Of a stretch of 64,000 nt of DNA, positions 44,702 through 52,818 are shown piece by piece. The DNA is from Acetobacter sicerae (GTDB taxonomy: Bacteria > Pseudomonadota > Alphaproteobacteria > Acetobacterales > Acetobacteraceae). Positions within the stretch are counted from its first letter, which is position 1; the number at the start of each line of letters is the position of its first letter. The notes under the pieces are model-generated. The model saw nothing but the letters and a program-made list of their open reading frames with translations, made no database searches and was not told where the DNA came from. Location of the stretch: the NCBI RefSeq assembly GCF_011516765.1, contig NZ_JAAABN010000006.1, forward strand, positions 184,750 through 248,749, read 5' to 3'. A program made the translations under genes and the position numbers.

Positions 44702-45415
44702 ATGACGGATTTTTCAGGCAAGAAGGCTTTTGTCATCGGCGGCAGCCGGGGAATTGGCGCAGCAATCGTCAGACGCTTGGCCAGCGAAGGCGCATCCGTG
44801 CGCTTCACATGGGCCGGTTCACGCACAAAAGCCGAAGACCTTGCCCGCCAGACCGGGGCGGAAGCCATTCAGGCGGATGCAACAGACCGTTCCGCAATTC
44901 TTGCCGCCACGCGCGAGGCCGGTCCCATCGATATCTTTGTTTTCAACGCCGGAATCTGCATTGCCGGAGATCCTCTGACGCTCGACCCTGATGACATTGA
45001 TCGCATGATCGATATCAACATTCGCGCCGCCTATCACGCTTCGGTCGAAGCCGCCCGCTCCATGCCCGATGGTGGCCGGATCATCCTGATCGGCTCCACG
45101 AACGCCAACCGGGTGCCTTTCACGGGACTGGCGGCCTACAGCATGACGAAATCCGCACTACAAAGCATGGCGCGCGGTCTGGCGCGGGACTTTGGGCACC
45201 GTCACATCACGGTCAATGTCATCCAGCCAGGACCGACCGACACGGATATGAATCCGGCCAATGGTCCTCTGGCCGATCTCATGCACAGCATCATGGCCAT
45301 CAAGGAGCACGGTTCCGCAGAGGATGTTGCCGCCTACGTCTCGTTTCTGGCCAGTCCTGCGGCGCGCGGCATTACCGGAGCCATGCAGACCATTGACGGT
45401 GGCTTCAGTGCGTAA
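44702..45415 (+). CDS. bdcA: BdcA-like short-chain dehydrogenase/reductase
   Basis: The 237-residue SDR has the cofactor motif GGSRGIG (13-19), NAG, the catalytic serine and the AAYSMTK Tyr/Lys pair, and the C-terminal GAMQTIDGGFSA. The phrases RRLASEGASVRFTWAGS, DIDRMIDINIRAAYHASVEA and NPANGPLADLMHSIMAIKEH are very close to my memory of Escherichia coli BdcA, a cyclic-di-GMP-binding protein implicated in biofilm dispersal; that role is not certain for all orthologues. The start at 44702 follows GGGAGG. A TetR gene like bdcR comes next on the same strand. Confidence 0.85.
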   Translation: MTDFSGKKAFVIGGSRGIGAAIVRRLASEGASVRFTWAGSRTKAEDLARQTGAEAIQADATDRSAILAATREAGPIDIFVFNAGICIAGDPLTLDPDDIDRMIDINIRAAYHASVEAARSMPDGGRIILIGSTNANRVPFTGLAAYSMTKSALQSMARGLARDFGHRHITVNVIQPGPTDTDMNPANGPLADLMHSIMAIKEHGSAEDVAAYVSFLASPAARGITGAMQTIDGGFSA

Positions 45416-45478
45416 TGCTGGCAATCCATTTCCGGACCGATTAGTATAGAAAATTATCTACACGGACGGAGACGATGC

Positions 45479-46090
45479 ATGGCCCGCACAGGACGGCCCC
45501 GTGAATTTGATCGGGACAAGGCGCTGGATGCCGCGCTGACGCTGTTCTGGGCGCAGGGTTATGAGCCGACGTCCCTGAACCAGCTCAAGGCCAGCATGGG
45601 CAATATTTCGCCCGCGAGCTTCTATGCTGCGTTCGGGTCCAAGGAAACGCTGTTTCGCGAAGTCGTGCAGCGCTATCTGGAAACTTATGGTCAGGTCATG
45701 GCGCCGCTATGGGATGAAACGCTCGCCCCACGGGACGCCATCGAACAGACCCTGCGACGCTCCGCCCGCATGCAGACGACCCGCTCACATCCCACCGGCT
45801 GCCTGATTGTGTTGGGAGCCTGCAACTGCTCGCCTGAAAACCAGTCCGTGCAGGACCTTCTGGCCGCCGAGCGGGAACGCAGTCGGCAAGGCATCAAAGC
45901 CTGCGTGGACCGGGCCGTCGCAAACGGGGAACTGACAGCCTCACCCACGACCGAAACCTTGCCTGTTCTGCTGACAACCTTTCTTCACGGCATGGCCTGC
46001 GAAGCAAGAGATGGCGACAGGGCAAAGAAACTGGACGCAGCCATCACGACGCTCATGCAGGTCTGGAACAGTCTCGCGATGGCGCGCTGA
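45479..46090 (+). CDS. TetR-family regulator (BdcR-like)
   Basis: This 203-residue TetR protein has an N-terminal HTH (RPREFDRDKALDAALTLFWA, then GNISPASFYAAFGSKETLF) and a C-terminal ligand domain with HPTGCLIVLGACNC. It probably represses the SDR gene upstream and itself. Unlike the divergent bdcR of E. coli it lies downstream in the same direction. A GGAG ribosome site precedes the ATG, and an imperfect palindrome around TAGTATAGAAAATTATCTAC lies just upstream. Confidence 0.88.
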   Translation: MARTGRPREFDRDKALDAALTLFWAQGYEPTSLNQLKASMGNISPASFYAAFGSKETLFREVVQRYLETYGQVMAPLWDETLAPRDAIEQTLRRSARMQTTRSHPTGCLIVLGACNCSPENQSVQDLLAAERERSRQGIKACVDRAVANGELTASPTTETLPVLLTTFLHGMACEARDGDRAKKLDAAITTLMQVWNSLAMAR

Positions 46091-46151
46091 CGCATTTTCC
46101 ACAACCAGTAGACTGTCCTGAAATCCTCGCTGGCCGCCATCCTGCCGCCAA

Positions 46152-46207
46152 TATGTATCAATCGATCCGCAATTCATTGACGGACCACTGCACCCAATTT
46201 ATGTATC
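46152..46207. repeat. Direct repeats upstream of the SDR/SRPBCC pair
   Basis: TATGTATC occurs at 46152-46159 and 46200-46207, each followed by a similar (A/G)-TCGATC or GAGTGATC half. They lie 75-130 bp before the SDR start and may be binding sites for an unlinked regulator. Confidence 0.4.
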
Positions 46208-46280
46208 GAGTGATCTTTAAATCCGTCGGGCTTGCCTCACCCAGTCTGCTCCCTACGCACTCCGTCAAAGGAAACCGGTC

Positions 46281-47042
46281 ATGAACCAGAAGCACGCTGC
46301 CCTTGTCACAGGCGCCAATCGCGGGATCGGTTACAGCATCGCAAAACATCTGATTGCAGCGGGTGTCGATGTAATCGGCACCTATCACACCAATGAGGCC
46401 GAGGCGAAAGCAGCAGAGACAGCGCTCAGCACTGACAGTGCGAAACTGCGCATGCTGAAACTGGATATTTCAGATCATACGACTTTTACGACATTTATCG
46501 CGCAGGTCAGACATATTCTTGAACAGGAGTTTTCGCAGTCTGATTTGAAATATATCGTGCAGAATGCAGGAAACATCATCCACACCCGTTTTGATGCCGC
46601 GACACCCGAACAGCTCGACAACCAGTACAACATTCACTTCAAAGGGCCGTATCTGCTGACCGTGGCCCTTCTGCCGCTGATCCGGAATGGTGGTCATATT
46701 CTCAACATTACCTCGGCGGCTACACGCTTCTACCTGCCTGATCACGGTCCCTATTCGGCCATGAAAGGAGCGACCGAAGTGATCTCGCTTTACATGGCAA
46801 AGGAACTGGGAGAACGCCGTATTACCGTCAACGCGGTCGCCCCCGGCGCCATCGCCTCTGACTTCGGTGGCGGGCTGGTGCGCGATAACGCCGAGGTCAA
46901 TCACAGTCTGGCAGAGATCACGCCCCTCGGACGTGTCGGGCAGCCGGACGATATTGGCGCAGCCGCCGCGGCCCTTCTGTCCGACAGCATGCACTGGGTG
47001 AACGGTCAGCGGATCGAGGTGACGGGTGGCCAGTCACTTTAA
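46281..47042 (+). CDS. Short-chain dehydrogenase/reductase
   Basis: This 253-residue classical SDR shows the cofactor motif TGANRGIG (10-17), QNAG, the catalytic serine in NITSAATRF, the Tyr/Lys pair in GPYSAMKGA and the VAPGAIASDF loop. The substrate is unknown. AAGGAAA precedes the start. Its end overlaps an upstream in-frame start of the SRPBCC gene, and the two are probably co-transcribed. Confidence 0.9.
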   Translation: MNQKHAALVTGANRGIGYSIAKHLIAAGVDVIGTYHTNEAEAKAAETALSTDSAKLRMLKLDISDHTTFTTFIAQVRHILEQEFSQSDLKYIVQNAGNIIHTRFDAATPEQLDNQYNIHFKGPYLLTVALLPLIRNGGHILNITSAATRFYLPDHGPYSAMKGATEVISLYMAKELGERRITVNAVAPGAIASDFGGGLVRDNAEVNHSLAEITPLGRVGQPDDIGAAAAALLSDSMHWVNGQRIEVTGGQSL

Positions 47043-47073
47043 ATACGACCCGGCAGCAATCGGGGACAATACG

Positions 47074-47511
47074 ATGATAGACGTCATGGCCAGCAGTGTT
47101 CTCAATGCGCCCATTACATCCGTCTGGCCTCTTATCCGGGATTTCGGGTCCATCGGGGACTGGTTGCCGGGCGTGAAAAGCTGCCAGATTGAAAAGGACG
47201 ATCCGGGCGATCGCGTCGGCGCTATCCGACGGCTTGAAATGGGCGATGTCGGTCTTATCCGCGAACAGCTTCTCGCCCTGTCCGATACGGATCACACGAT
47301 GACGTTTTCGATCATCGAGTCTGCATTGCCGATCAGGAACTATCGTTCAACGATCAGCCTGTTTCCCGTCACGGACGGAGACCGCACGTTCATCCGCTGG
47401 AAAGGACAGTTTGAGGCTGATCCAGACCATGCTGCGACTATGCAGGCGCGGATGCCGACCCTGATCTACCAACCGGCATTCGACAGTCTGGCACGGAGAC
47501 TTGCCGACTAA
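47074..47511 (+). CDS. SRPBCC (START/Bet v1-like) family protein
   Basis: The 145-residue protein has the layout of the polyketide_cyc2 branch of the SRPBCC fold: an N-terminal strand (VLNAPITSVWPLIRDFG), then DWLPGVKSC and a central GDVGLIREQLLAL, with a long C-terminal helix. These proteins bind hydrophobic ligands in a deep cavity. The ATG at 47074 follows GGGGAC; a start at 47026 would overlap the SDR gene by 17 bp. The pairing with an SDR suggests small-molecule modification, with no more detail available. Confidence 0.82.
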   Translation: MIDVMASSVLNAPITSVWPLIRDFGSIGDWLPGVKSCQIEKDDPGDRVGAIRRLEMGDVGLIREQLLALSDTDHTMTFSIIESALPIRNYRSTISLFPVTDGDRTFIRWKGQFEADPDHAATMQARMPTLIYQPAFDSLARRLAD

Positions 47512-47523
47512 CAATCACGCAGG

Positions 47524-47550
47524 CTCGCGTCCTTTTCCTTGCAACGCGAG
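47524..47550 (+). terminator. Stem-loop after the SRPBCC gene
   Basis: CTCGCGT (47524-47530) and ACGCGAG (47544-47550) pair around a 13-nt loop that itself contains TTTTCCTT. It starts 13 bases past the stop. No T-run follows, so it is a weak candidate. Confidence 0.4.
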
Positions 47551-47743
47551 GCTTGCATGTCCATCAAACTCGCGGGCTCTGGCACTGTGAGTCGGATACT
47601 CACCATCCCTGTTCGGTGGGAAGAACGGACGTAGGTGTCGACATCCAGTTGCACAGCTTATTCTATGGCAACAATCTGCAACTATATTATTGGGTTCACG
47701 CCAACCTACACTAACGGCTTACGATCCTGTACGCTCTTCAGCC

Positions 47744-48292
47744 ATGATATCATCTACCGCACAATCAGCCTTTCGGATCCGCCGAACTCGCACCACCGAG
47801 GCGGATAAGTTACCTGAGATTGAGAAATCGGCTGCCCAAGCCTTCGAGTCTATTCCAGCATTGAGCTGGATTGCTGATGAGCCCCCCATGTCAGCGGAAG
47901 TGCATCGTCGATCCATTCAGGCAGGAACATGCTGGGTAGCGGTAGATACAGGCAAGGAAGATGCGCCTGTCGGGTTCCTCACAGCCTCTGTAGAAAATGG
48001 TGATATTCATATTGCTGAAATGTCAGTCGCTGCAGACTGGCAGGGACAGGGAATTGGGAGTGCACTGATCCAGACACTCAAACAGTGGAGTTTTCAAAAC
48101 AAACTGTCACGAATAACTCTGACTACCTTTCTCGACGTTCCCTGGAATGCTCCATTCTATCTCCGGGAGGGTTTCGTCATTGTGCCAGAAGACGCTCTGG
48201 ACACACGATTAGCAGCACTTCTTGAAGCAGAACTGAGACATGGATTTTCAAGGAACTCCCGATGTGTCATGCGCTTTGAAATAAACCGTTAA
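47744..48292 (+). CDS. GNAT family N-acetyltransferase
   Basis: This 182-residue protein has the acetyl-CoA site of the GNAT fold, VAADWQGQGIGSALI, with the preceding strand IHIAEMSV and a C-terminal FYLREGFVIV. The acceptor is unknown. The ATG at 47744 is preferred over a TTG at 47690. Its end overlaps by 26 bp the end of an Abi-family remnant on the opposite strand. Confidence 0.88.
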   Translation: MISSTAQSAFRIRRTRTTEADKLPEIEKSAAQAFESIPALSWIADEPPMSAEVHRRSIQAGTCWVAVDTGKEDAPVGFLTASVENGDIHIAEMSVAADWQGQGIGSALIQTLKQWSFQNKLSRITLTTFLDVPWNAPFYLREGFVIVPEDALDTRLAALLEAELRHGFSRNSRCVMRFEINR

Positions 48293-48521
48293 CATTGCCG
48301 CAGGAATTAGGGCGTATCGTCAGCCGATTGTCGTACCATTCATGTCCGAACCGAGCAGTAAGCTCTCGGTGCAAGGCTTTGCACACGGCGATTTCCGGAC
48401 CTTGCAGTGGTCCATAGAAGGCGGCACTGAGGGCGATATTGCGCGTATAGAGACGCCAGACCCGTTCCAGATGCCACAATGCGCGCGGAGAGAAGTTGCT
48501 GTGAAAAACACGCGGTGGCAT
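48267..48521 (-). pseudogene. Truncated Abi-family (abortive infection-like) remnant
   Basis: The 84-codon frame contains FSPRALWHLERVWRLYTRN, then LSAAFYGPLQGPEIAVCKAL and HRELTARFGHEWYD, which matches the pattern of Abi-like proteins (helical Leu-rich Tyr-x-x-Asn stretch, LSAAF, then a conserved Glu in a helix and a RFG-x-x-WYD turn). Normal members are more than twice as long. The C-terminal half is gone and replaced by unrelated residues. I read it as the decayed 5' part of a phage-defence or stress gene acquired with this accessory stretch. Confidence 0.5.
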
Positions 48522-48523
48522 GC

Positions 48524-50194
48524 ATGAAAATCCTGATCCTCGGCGGGTACGGTGTCTTTGGTGGACGTCTGGCGGAATTGCTCTCGGATCTCCCCCAGAT
48601 CGAGTTTCTCATATGTGGTCGCGATCTGACCCGCGCCAGGGCTTTCTGCGCTCGATACCGAGGAAAAGCCCGGGTCCGGCCGTTCGTTCTTGATCGCGCA
48701 GACATCGCCGAGGCCTTGCGTGCGCAGAAGCCTGATCTCGTCATCGACGCGTCCGGGCCATTCCAGAAGTATGGAGCCCATCGCTATCACGTGATCGCAT
48801 CCTGCATAGATTCCGGCGTAGACTATCTGGATTTCGCCGATGCCGCCGACTTCGTCTTCGGCGTATCGAAATTCGACAGGCAGGCGAAGTCGGCGGGTGT
48901 TTTCGTGCTGTCCGGGGTCAGCAGTTTTCCTGTGCTCACCGCCGCTGTCCTGCGAGAAATGGCGAAGACGATGGATATCGAGGTCGTCGAAGGAGGCATC
49001 GCGCCGTCGCCTTATGCGGGCATCGGCCTGAATGTCATGCGCGCGGTGGTCGACTATGCTGGGGCGCAGGTAAAGCTTCGCCGCCATGGCGAGCCATCGC
49101 ATGGAATTGGCCTGGGGGAGAGTATGCGCTTCACCGTCGCGGTGCCGGGTCGATTACCGCTGCGGAATATCCATTTTTCGCTGGTCGACGTGCCTGACCT
49201 GCAGGTAATCCCGCTCGAGCATCCCACGATGACCGATATCTGGATGGGCGCTGGTCCAGTCCCGGAGATTCTGCATCGGATCCTCAATCTGCTGGCTCGG
49301 CTGCGCTCAACCCTCGGCCTTCCGTCGTTTGAACCGTTCTCCCGGTTGTTCTACGCCGTACTGAACCGGATGCGCTTCGGAGAGCATCGCGGCGGCATGT
49401 TCGTTCGCGCGAAAGGCGTCGCGGATGCCCGGAGTGTGGAAAGAACCTGGCATCTCCTCGCCGAAGGTGACGATGGCCCTTACATCCCCTCAATGGCTAT
49501 CGAGGCGATTGTGCGTAAACTGCTGACCGGCGAACGCCCACCATCAGGTGCGCGTCCGGCTGTCCGAGCCCTGGATCTTGCCGATTACGACACCCTGTTT
49601 CGCGGCCGAAAGATCTACACCGGGTTCCGGGAACCAGACCCGCAAGCTCCGCTGTACCGCAAAATCCTCGGATCAGCCTTCGCCACGTTGCCGCAGCGTC
49701 TGCAGGACCTGCACGGGACTTCCGCTACCCGGCAATGGACGGGGTTCGCTGAGATTCGGCGAGGACGCGGCCTGATGGCAGCGTTCGTGGCTGCACTCAT
49801 TGGTTTCCCGAAGACCGCATCGAATGTGCCGGTCACGGTGACCTTTTCTCCGGAAAACGGAGCGGAACGCTGGGTTCGCGACTTTGGCGGAAAACGTTTC
49901 TCTTCCGTGCAATCAGTCGGCGCCGACCGGGACGAGCATCTTTTAATAGAACGGTTTGGACCAGCGAAGTTCGCCGTGGCTCTGGTAGTGGAGGATGATC
50001 GGCTGCTTCTGGTTCCAAGGCGCTGGACTCTCTTCGGAATCGCGATGCCGGACATCCTTTTGCCGTCCGGCGTGAGTTTTGAGACTGAGCGGGACGGACA
50101 CTTCTGTTTCGATGTCGACATATCGATGCCCATAATTGGCAGGATCGTCGCGTATCGCGGTACATTGTGCAGCAGCAACCAACCTACGGGATGA
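48524..50194 (+). CDS. Saccharopine dehydrogenase-like / DUF4166 two-domain protein
   Basis: The 556-residue protein has an N-terminal Rossmann domain of the saccharopine dehydrogenase NADP-binding type (ILILGGYGVFGGRLAELL, then VIDASGPFQKYG and DYLDFADA) and, from about residue 375, a C-terminal DUF4166 domain (YRKILGSAFATLPQRLQDLH and later WVRDFGGKRFSS). The combination recurs in bacteria, but its reaction is unknown to me. The start at 48524 has no clear ribosome site; an upstream in-frame ATG is at 48479. It is a lone gene, head-to-head with the Abi remnant. Confidence 0.8.
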   Translation: MKILILGGYGVFGGRLAELLSDLPQIEFLICGRDLTRARAFCARYRGKARVRPFVLDRADIAEALRAQKPDLVIDASGPFQKYGAHRYHVIASCIDSGVDYLDFADAADFVFGVSKFDRQAKSAGVFVLSGVSSFPVLTAAVLREMAKTMDIEVVEGGIAPSPYAGIGLNVMRAVVDYAGAQVKLRRHGEPSHGIGLGESMRFTVAVPGRLPLRNIHFSLVDVPDLQVIPLEHPTMTDIWMGAGPVPEILHRILNLLARLRSTLGLPSFEPFSRLFYAVLNRMRFGEHRGGMFVRAKGVADARSVERTWHLLAEGDDGPYIPSMAIEAIVRKLLTGERPPSGARPAVRALDLADYDTLFRGRKIYTGFREPDPQAPLYRKILGSAFATLPQRLQDLHGTSATRQWTGFAEIRRGRGLMAAFVAALIGFPKTASNVPVTVTFSPENGAERWVRDFGGKRFSSVQSVGADRDEHLLIERFGPAKFAVALVVEDDRLLLVPRRWTLFGIAMPDILLPSGVSFETERDGHFCFDVDISMPIIGRIVAYRGTLCSSNQPTG

Positions 50195-50261
50195 CTGCTT
50201 GACGGGCGCTTTTACCGACCGCCGAACTACCGGGAAGACGGCGACTGACGCCATAAAAGAA

Positions 50262-50292
50262 AAAGGCCCCGGACAACCTGTCCAGAGCCTTT
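50262..50292 (-). terminator. Intrinsic terminator of the ferredoxin-NADP reductase gene
   Basis: AAAGGC plus GGACA pair with TGTCC plus GCCTTT (50262-50292, with a small internal mismatch loop). On the minus strand TTTTTCTTTT follows. It lies 26 bp past the gene end. Confidence 0.8.
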
Positions 50293-50317
50293 CCATCAAC
50301 CAGCATTGCAGTGCGTC

Positions 50318-51196
50318 TTACCGCTCGGCAAACGCCTTCTCGACGACATAAGCGCCCGGCTTGGAATTATTGCCTTCGTCAAAGCCACGTGCCTCAAGCA
50401 TCTTTTCCGTATCAGCCAGCATTTCCGGCGAACCACAGATCATCACGCGGTCCAGTTCCGGATCGAACGGCGGCAGATCAAGATCCTTGAAGATCTTGCC
50501 GCTCTCGATCAGCGTCGTGATGCGGTCGGTGACTTCAAAGTCCTCGCGGGTCACGGCGGGGTAGTAACGCAGCTTGCCGGCAATCATCTCGCCAAGGAAT
50601 TCGTGCTCAGGCAGTTCGTGACGGATGTGGTTGAAATACGCCAGTTCGCCAGAAATACGGACCGTGTGCGTCAGAATGACATTCTCGTAGCGCTCGTAGC
50701 ACTCCGGGTCCTTGATCAGGCTCATGAACGGCGCAAGACCGGTGCCTGTGGACAGGAAGTAGAGGTTACGGCCCGGACGCAGGTTGTCGAGCAGCAGCGT
50801 GCCGACAGGCTTGCGGCCGATCAGCACCGTGTCGCCCACCTTCACATGGCGCAGACGGGAGGTCAGCGGACCATCGGGTACGGCGATGGAAAGAAACTCC
50901 ATGTGCTCTTCATAGTTCGGCGAGGCGATGGAGTAGGCGCGCAGCAGCGGCTTGCCGTCCACTTCCATGCCGATCATCGTGAACTGGCCGTTTTCGAAGC
51001 GCAGGGCCTGATCGCGTGTGGTGGTGAAGCTGAACAGACGATCGGTCCAGTGATGAACCGTCAACACCTTGGCCGGGAACAGATGACCGTATTCCTTCTC
51101 CGGAGGCGCAAGGTGCCACACACCTTCCTGTCCTTCGACCGGCAGAAGGCCGGAAGGAGCTTCTTCAGGGGAAACGCGTGGCAGAATATCGGACAT
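50318..51196 (-). CDS. fpr: Ferredoxin/flavodoxin-NADP+ reductase
   Basis: This flavoenzyme of about 292 residues exchanges electrons between NADPH and ferredoxin or flavodoxin. FAD site LLRAYSIASPNYEEHMEF, NADP site FLSTGTGLAPFMSLI, the late MICGSPEML, and the C-terminal YVVEKAFAER tail are typical of the bacterial Fpr subclass. The ATG at 51196 starts the conserved region; the frame is open to 51265. It is followed by a clear terminator. Confidence 0.94.
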   Translation of the reverse strand: MSDILPRVSPEEAPSGLLPVEGQEGVWHLAPPEKEYGHLFPAKVLTVHHWTDRLFSFTTTRDQALRFENGQFTMIGMEVDGKPLLRAYSIASPNYEEHMEFLSIAVPDGPLTSRLRHVKVGDTVLIGRKPVGTLLLDNLRPGRNLYFLSTGTGLAPFMSLIKDPECYERYENVILTHTVRISGELAYFNHIRHELPEHEFLGEMIAGKLRYYPAVTREDFEVTDRITTLIESGKIFKDLDLPPFDPELDRVMICGSPEMLADTEKMLEARGFDEGNNSKPGAYVVEKAFAER

Positions 51197-51441
51197 AGAC
51201 CGGAGTTCTCCGTATCGACAGTGGTGTGCGTGTCCGGTTCCGCCCCGATCGGGACACAGAACCATTCAGGCGGAGCCACCGCCGGGTTGCTGACGAATTT
51301 TGGGAGGGGGTTTTAAGTGGAAGCGGCGCTTTGCACCAGAAATAATTTACAACGTCTGAATTGACGTGCGGGAAACCCTGCCATTCCAGTCATTTGCGTG
51401 GCGGCTCCGACAGGCGAAATACCCGTCGGAGCTGCTGAACT

Positions 51442-52668
51442 TCAGCGCATGATGCCTGTATGGCCCACAGAATAACGGCCCGGCTGCGGCCAGACGGTCA
51501 GACCGTGCGGCTCCGCGCCGACCGGAATGCTGGTCATCGCGCCAGTCGTCGTGTCGATGGCGTAAACCACATCGTCAAAGCGACCGGACAGCCAGAGCAG
51601 CTTGCCGTCTTCGCTGACGTTGCCCATGTCGGGGCTGCCGCCACCCGGGATCGGCCAGGTCCTGATCACCTGATTGGTTGCGAAATCGATGACGGAGACG
51701 CTGCCCTCCTTGCTGTGACGCGGGCCATGCACCTTGTGGGAACCACGGTTCGCCACATACATGAACTTCGCATCACGGCTCGGGTAGATGCCGTGAGTGC
51801 CGACACCCGTCGGGATGAAGCCGGTTTCCCTGAACGTATCGCCATCGACGATGAACACGCCGTCAGCATGCATGTCGGCCACGTAGAAGGTCCTGCCGTT
51901 CGGAGCCGTCAGAATGTCCTGCGGCATCCCGCCCTTGGACAGCTTCAGATATCCGATCAGCTGACGGTTGACCGTGTCCACCTTGGCCAGCATGCCGCCG
52001 AACTCGCAGGTGAAGATGGCGTAGCGTCCATCGATGGAGAAACCGGCATGGTTGATGCCGCGGCATTCCGGCGCTTCCACCGAGCCCTGCATCTGCATGC
52101 TGTGCGGGTCACGGAAATCGAGGCGCTTGCGGGCTTCCGCCACCACAATCGCCGACTTGCCATCGGGCGTGAAATACATGTTGTAAGGATCGTCCACCGG
52201 GACCGGGGCGCCCGGCTTGCCGGTGCGCGGATCGATCGGGGTCAGGCTGCCTGCGGTCGTGCCCTCGGCGTTGTTCGTCGCCCAGATCGTGCGCAGATCC
52301 CATGACGGCACGACGTGCTGCGGGCTTTTGCCGACCGGGAAACGGTCCACGACCTTCATCGTCGCAGGGTCGATGACATACACATCGTTCGACCGCAGGT
52401 TCGGCACGTAAATGCGGGCCGGGTCTTTCGCGACTTCCGGATTGACGTTTCCGGGACGGGCCTCGGAATAGATATTGCTGGCGTCGATCACCGGAGGCAT
52501 GCCGGGGATGGTCTGCACGGCGGCGCCTGTTGCCGCCGGCACCAGACGGGCGGCGTCAGATGCAGCCTGTGTGGGGGCGGTCCCGGTCTGAGCCCGCGCA
52601 GGAGCCAGACCGGCAGCGCCAAGCAGTACAACCACCGCGGCGCCTGTCAGAAATCGATTTTTCGTCAT
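51442..52668 (-). CDS. Exported YVTN/YncE-type beta-propeller protein
   Basis: This protein of about 408 residues has a Sec signal peptide (FLTGAAVVVLLGAAGLAPAR, cleavage after ARA) and seven-blade propeller repeats of the YVTN type, for example RIYVPNLRSNDVYVIDPATM, MYVANRGSHKVHG and GSVSVIDFATNQVI. Such periplasmic propellers can bind partners or cofactors; none has a sure enzymatic role from sequence alone. The ATG at 52668 fits the signal peptide; the frame is open to 52728. No quinoprotein or cytochrome gene adjoins it. Confidence 0.85.
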   Translation of the reverse strand: MTKNRFLTGAAVVVLLGAAGLAPARAQTGTAPTQAASDAARLVPAATGAAVQTIPGMPPVIDASNIYSEARPGNVNPEVAKDPARIYVPNLRSNDVYVIDPATMKVVDRFPVGKSPQHVVPSWDLRTIWATNNAEGTTAGSLTPIDPRTGKPGAPVPVDDPYNMYFTPDGKSAIVVAEARKRLDFRDPHSMQMQGSVEAPECRGINHAGFSIDGRYAIFTCEFGGMLAKVDTVNRQLIGYLKLSKGGMPQDILTAPNGRTFYVADMHADGVFIVDGDTFRETGFIPTGVGTHGIYPSRDAKFMYVANRGSHKVHGPRHSKEGSVSVIDFATNQVIRTWPIPGGGSPDMGNVSEDGKLLWLSGRFDDVVYAIDTTTGAMTSIPVGAEPHGLTVWPQPGRYSVGHTGIMR

Positions 52669-52818
52669 GTTTGCGTCCGTTAACCTCGGCAAGGGCGACG
52701 GACATAGCACACGACACCTCAGCGACAAGCGATCTGCATCAATTCAGTCATGTTCATCACCATTTGTCGTGAGACGTTTTCAAGACAGGACGAGCAACGC
52801 AGGATCAGAAACCACTGC

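Noticed and set aside
44524..44991. 155-codon plus-strand frame over the bdcA start
   Set aside because: It runs through the inverted repeat and reads bdcA in the wrong frame, giving Arg/His-rich sequence without a known fold.
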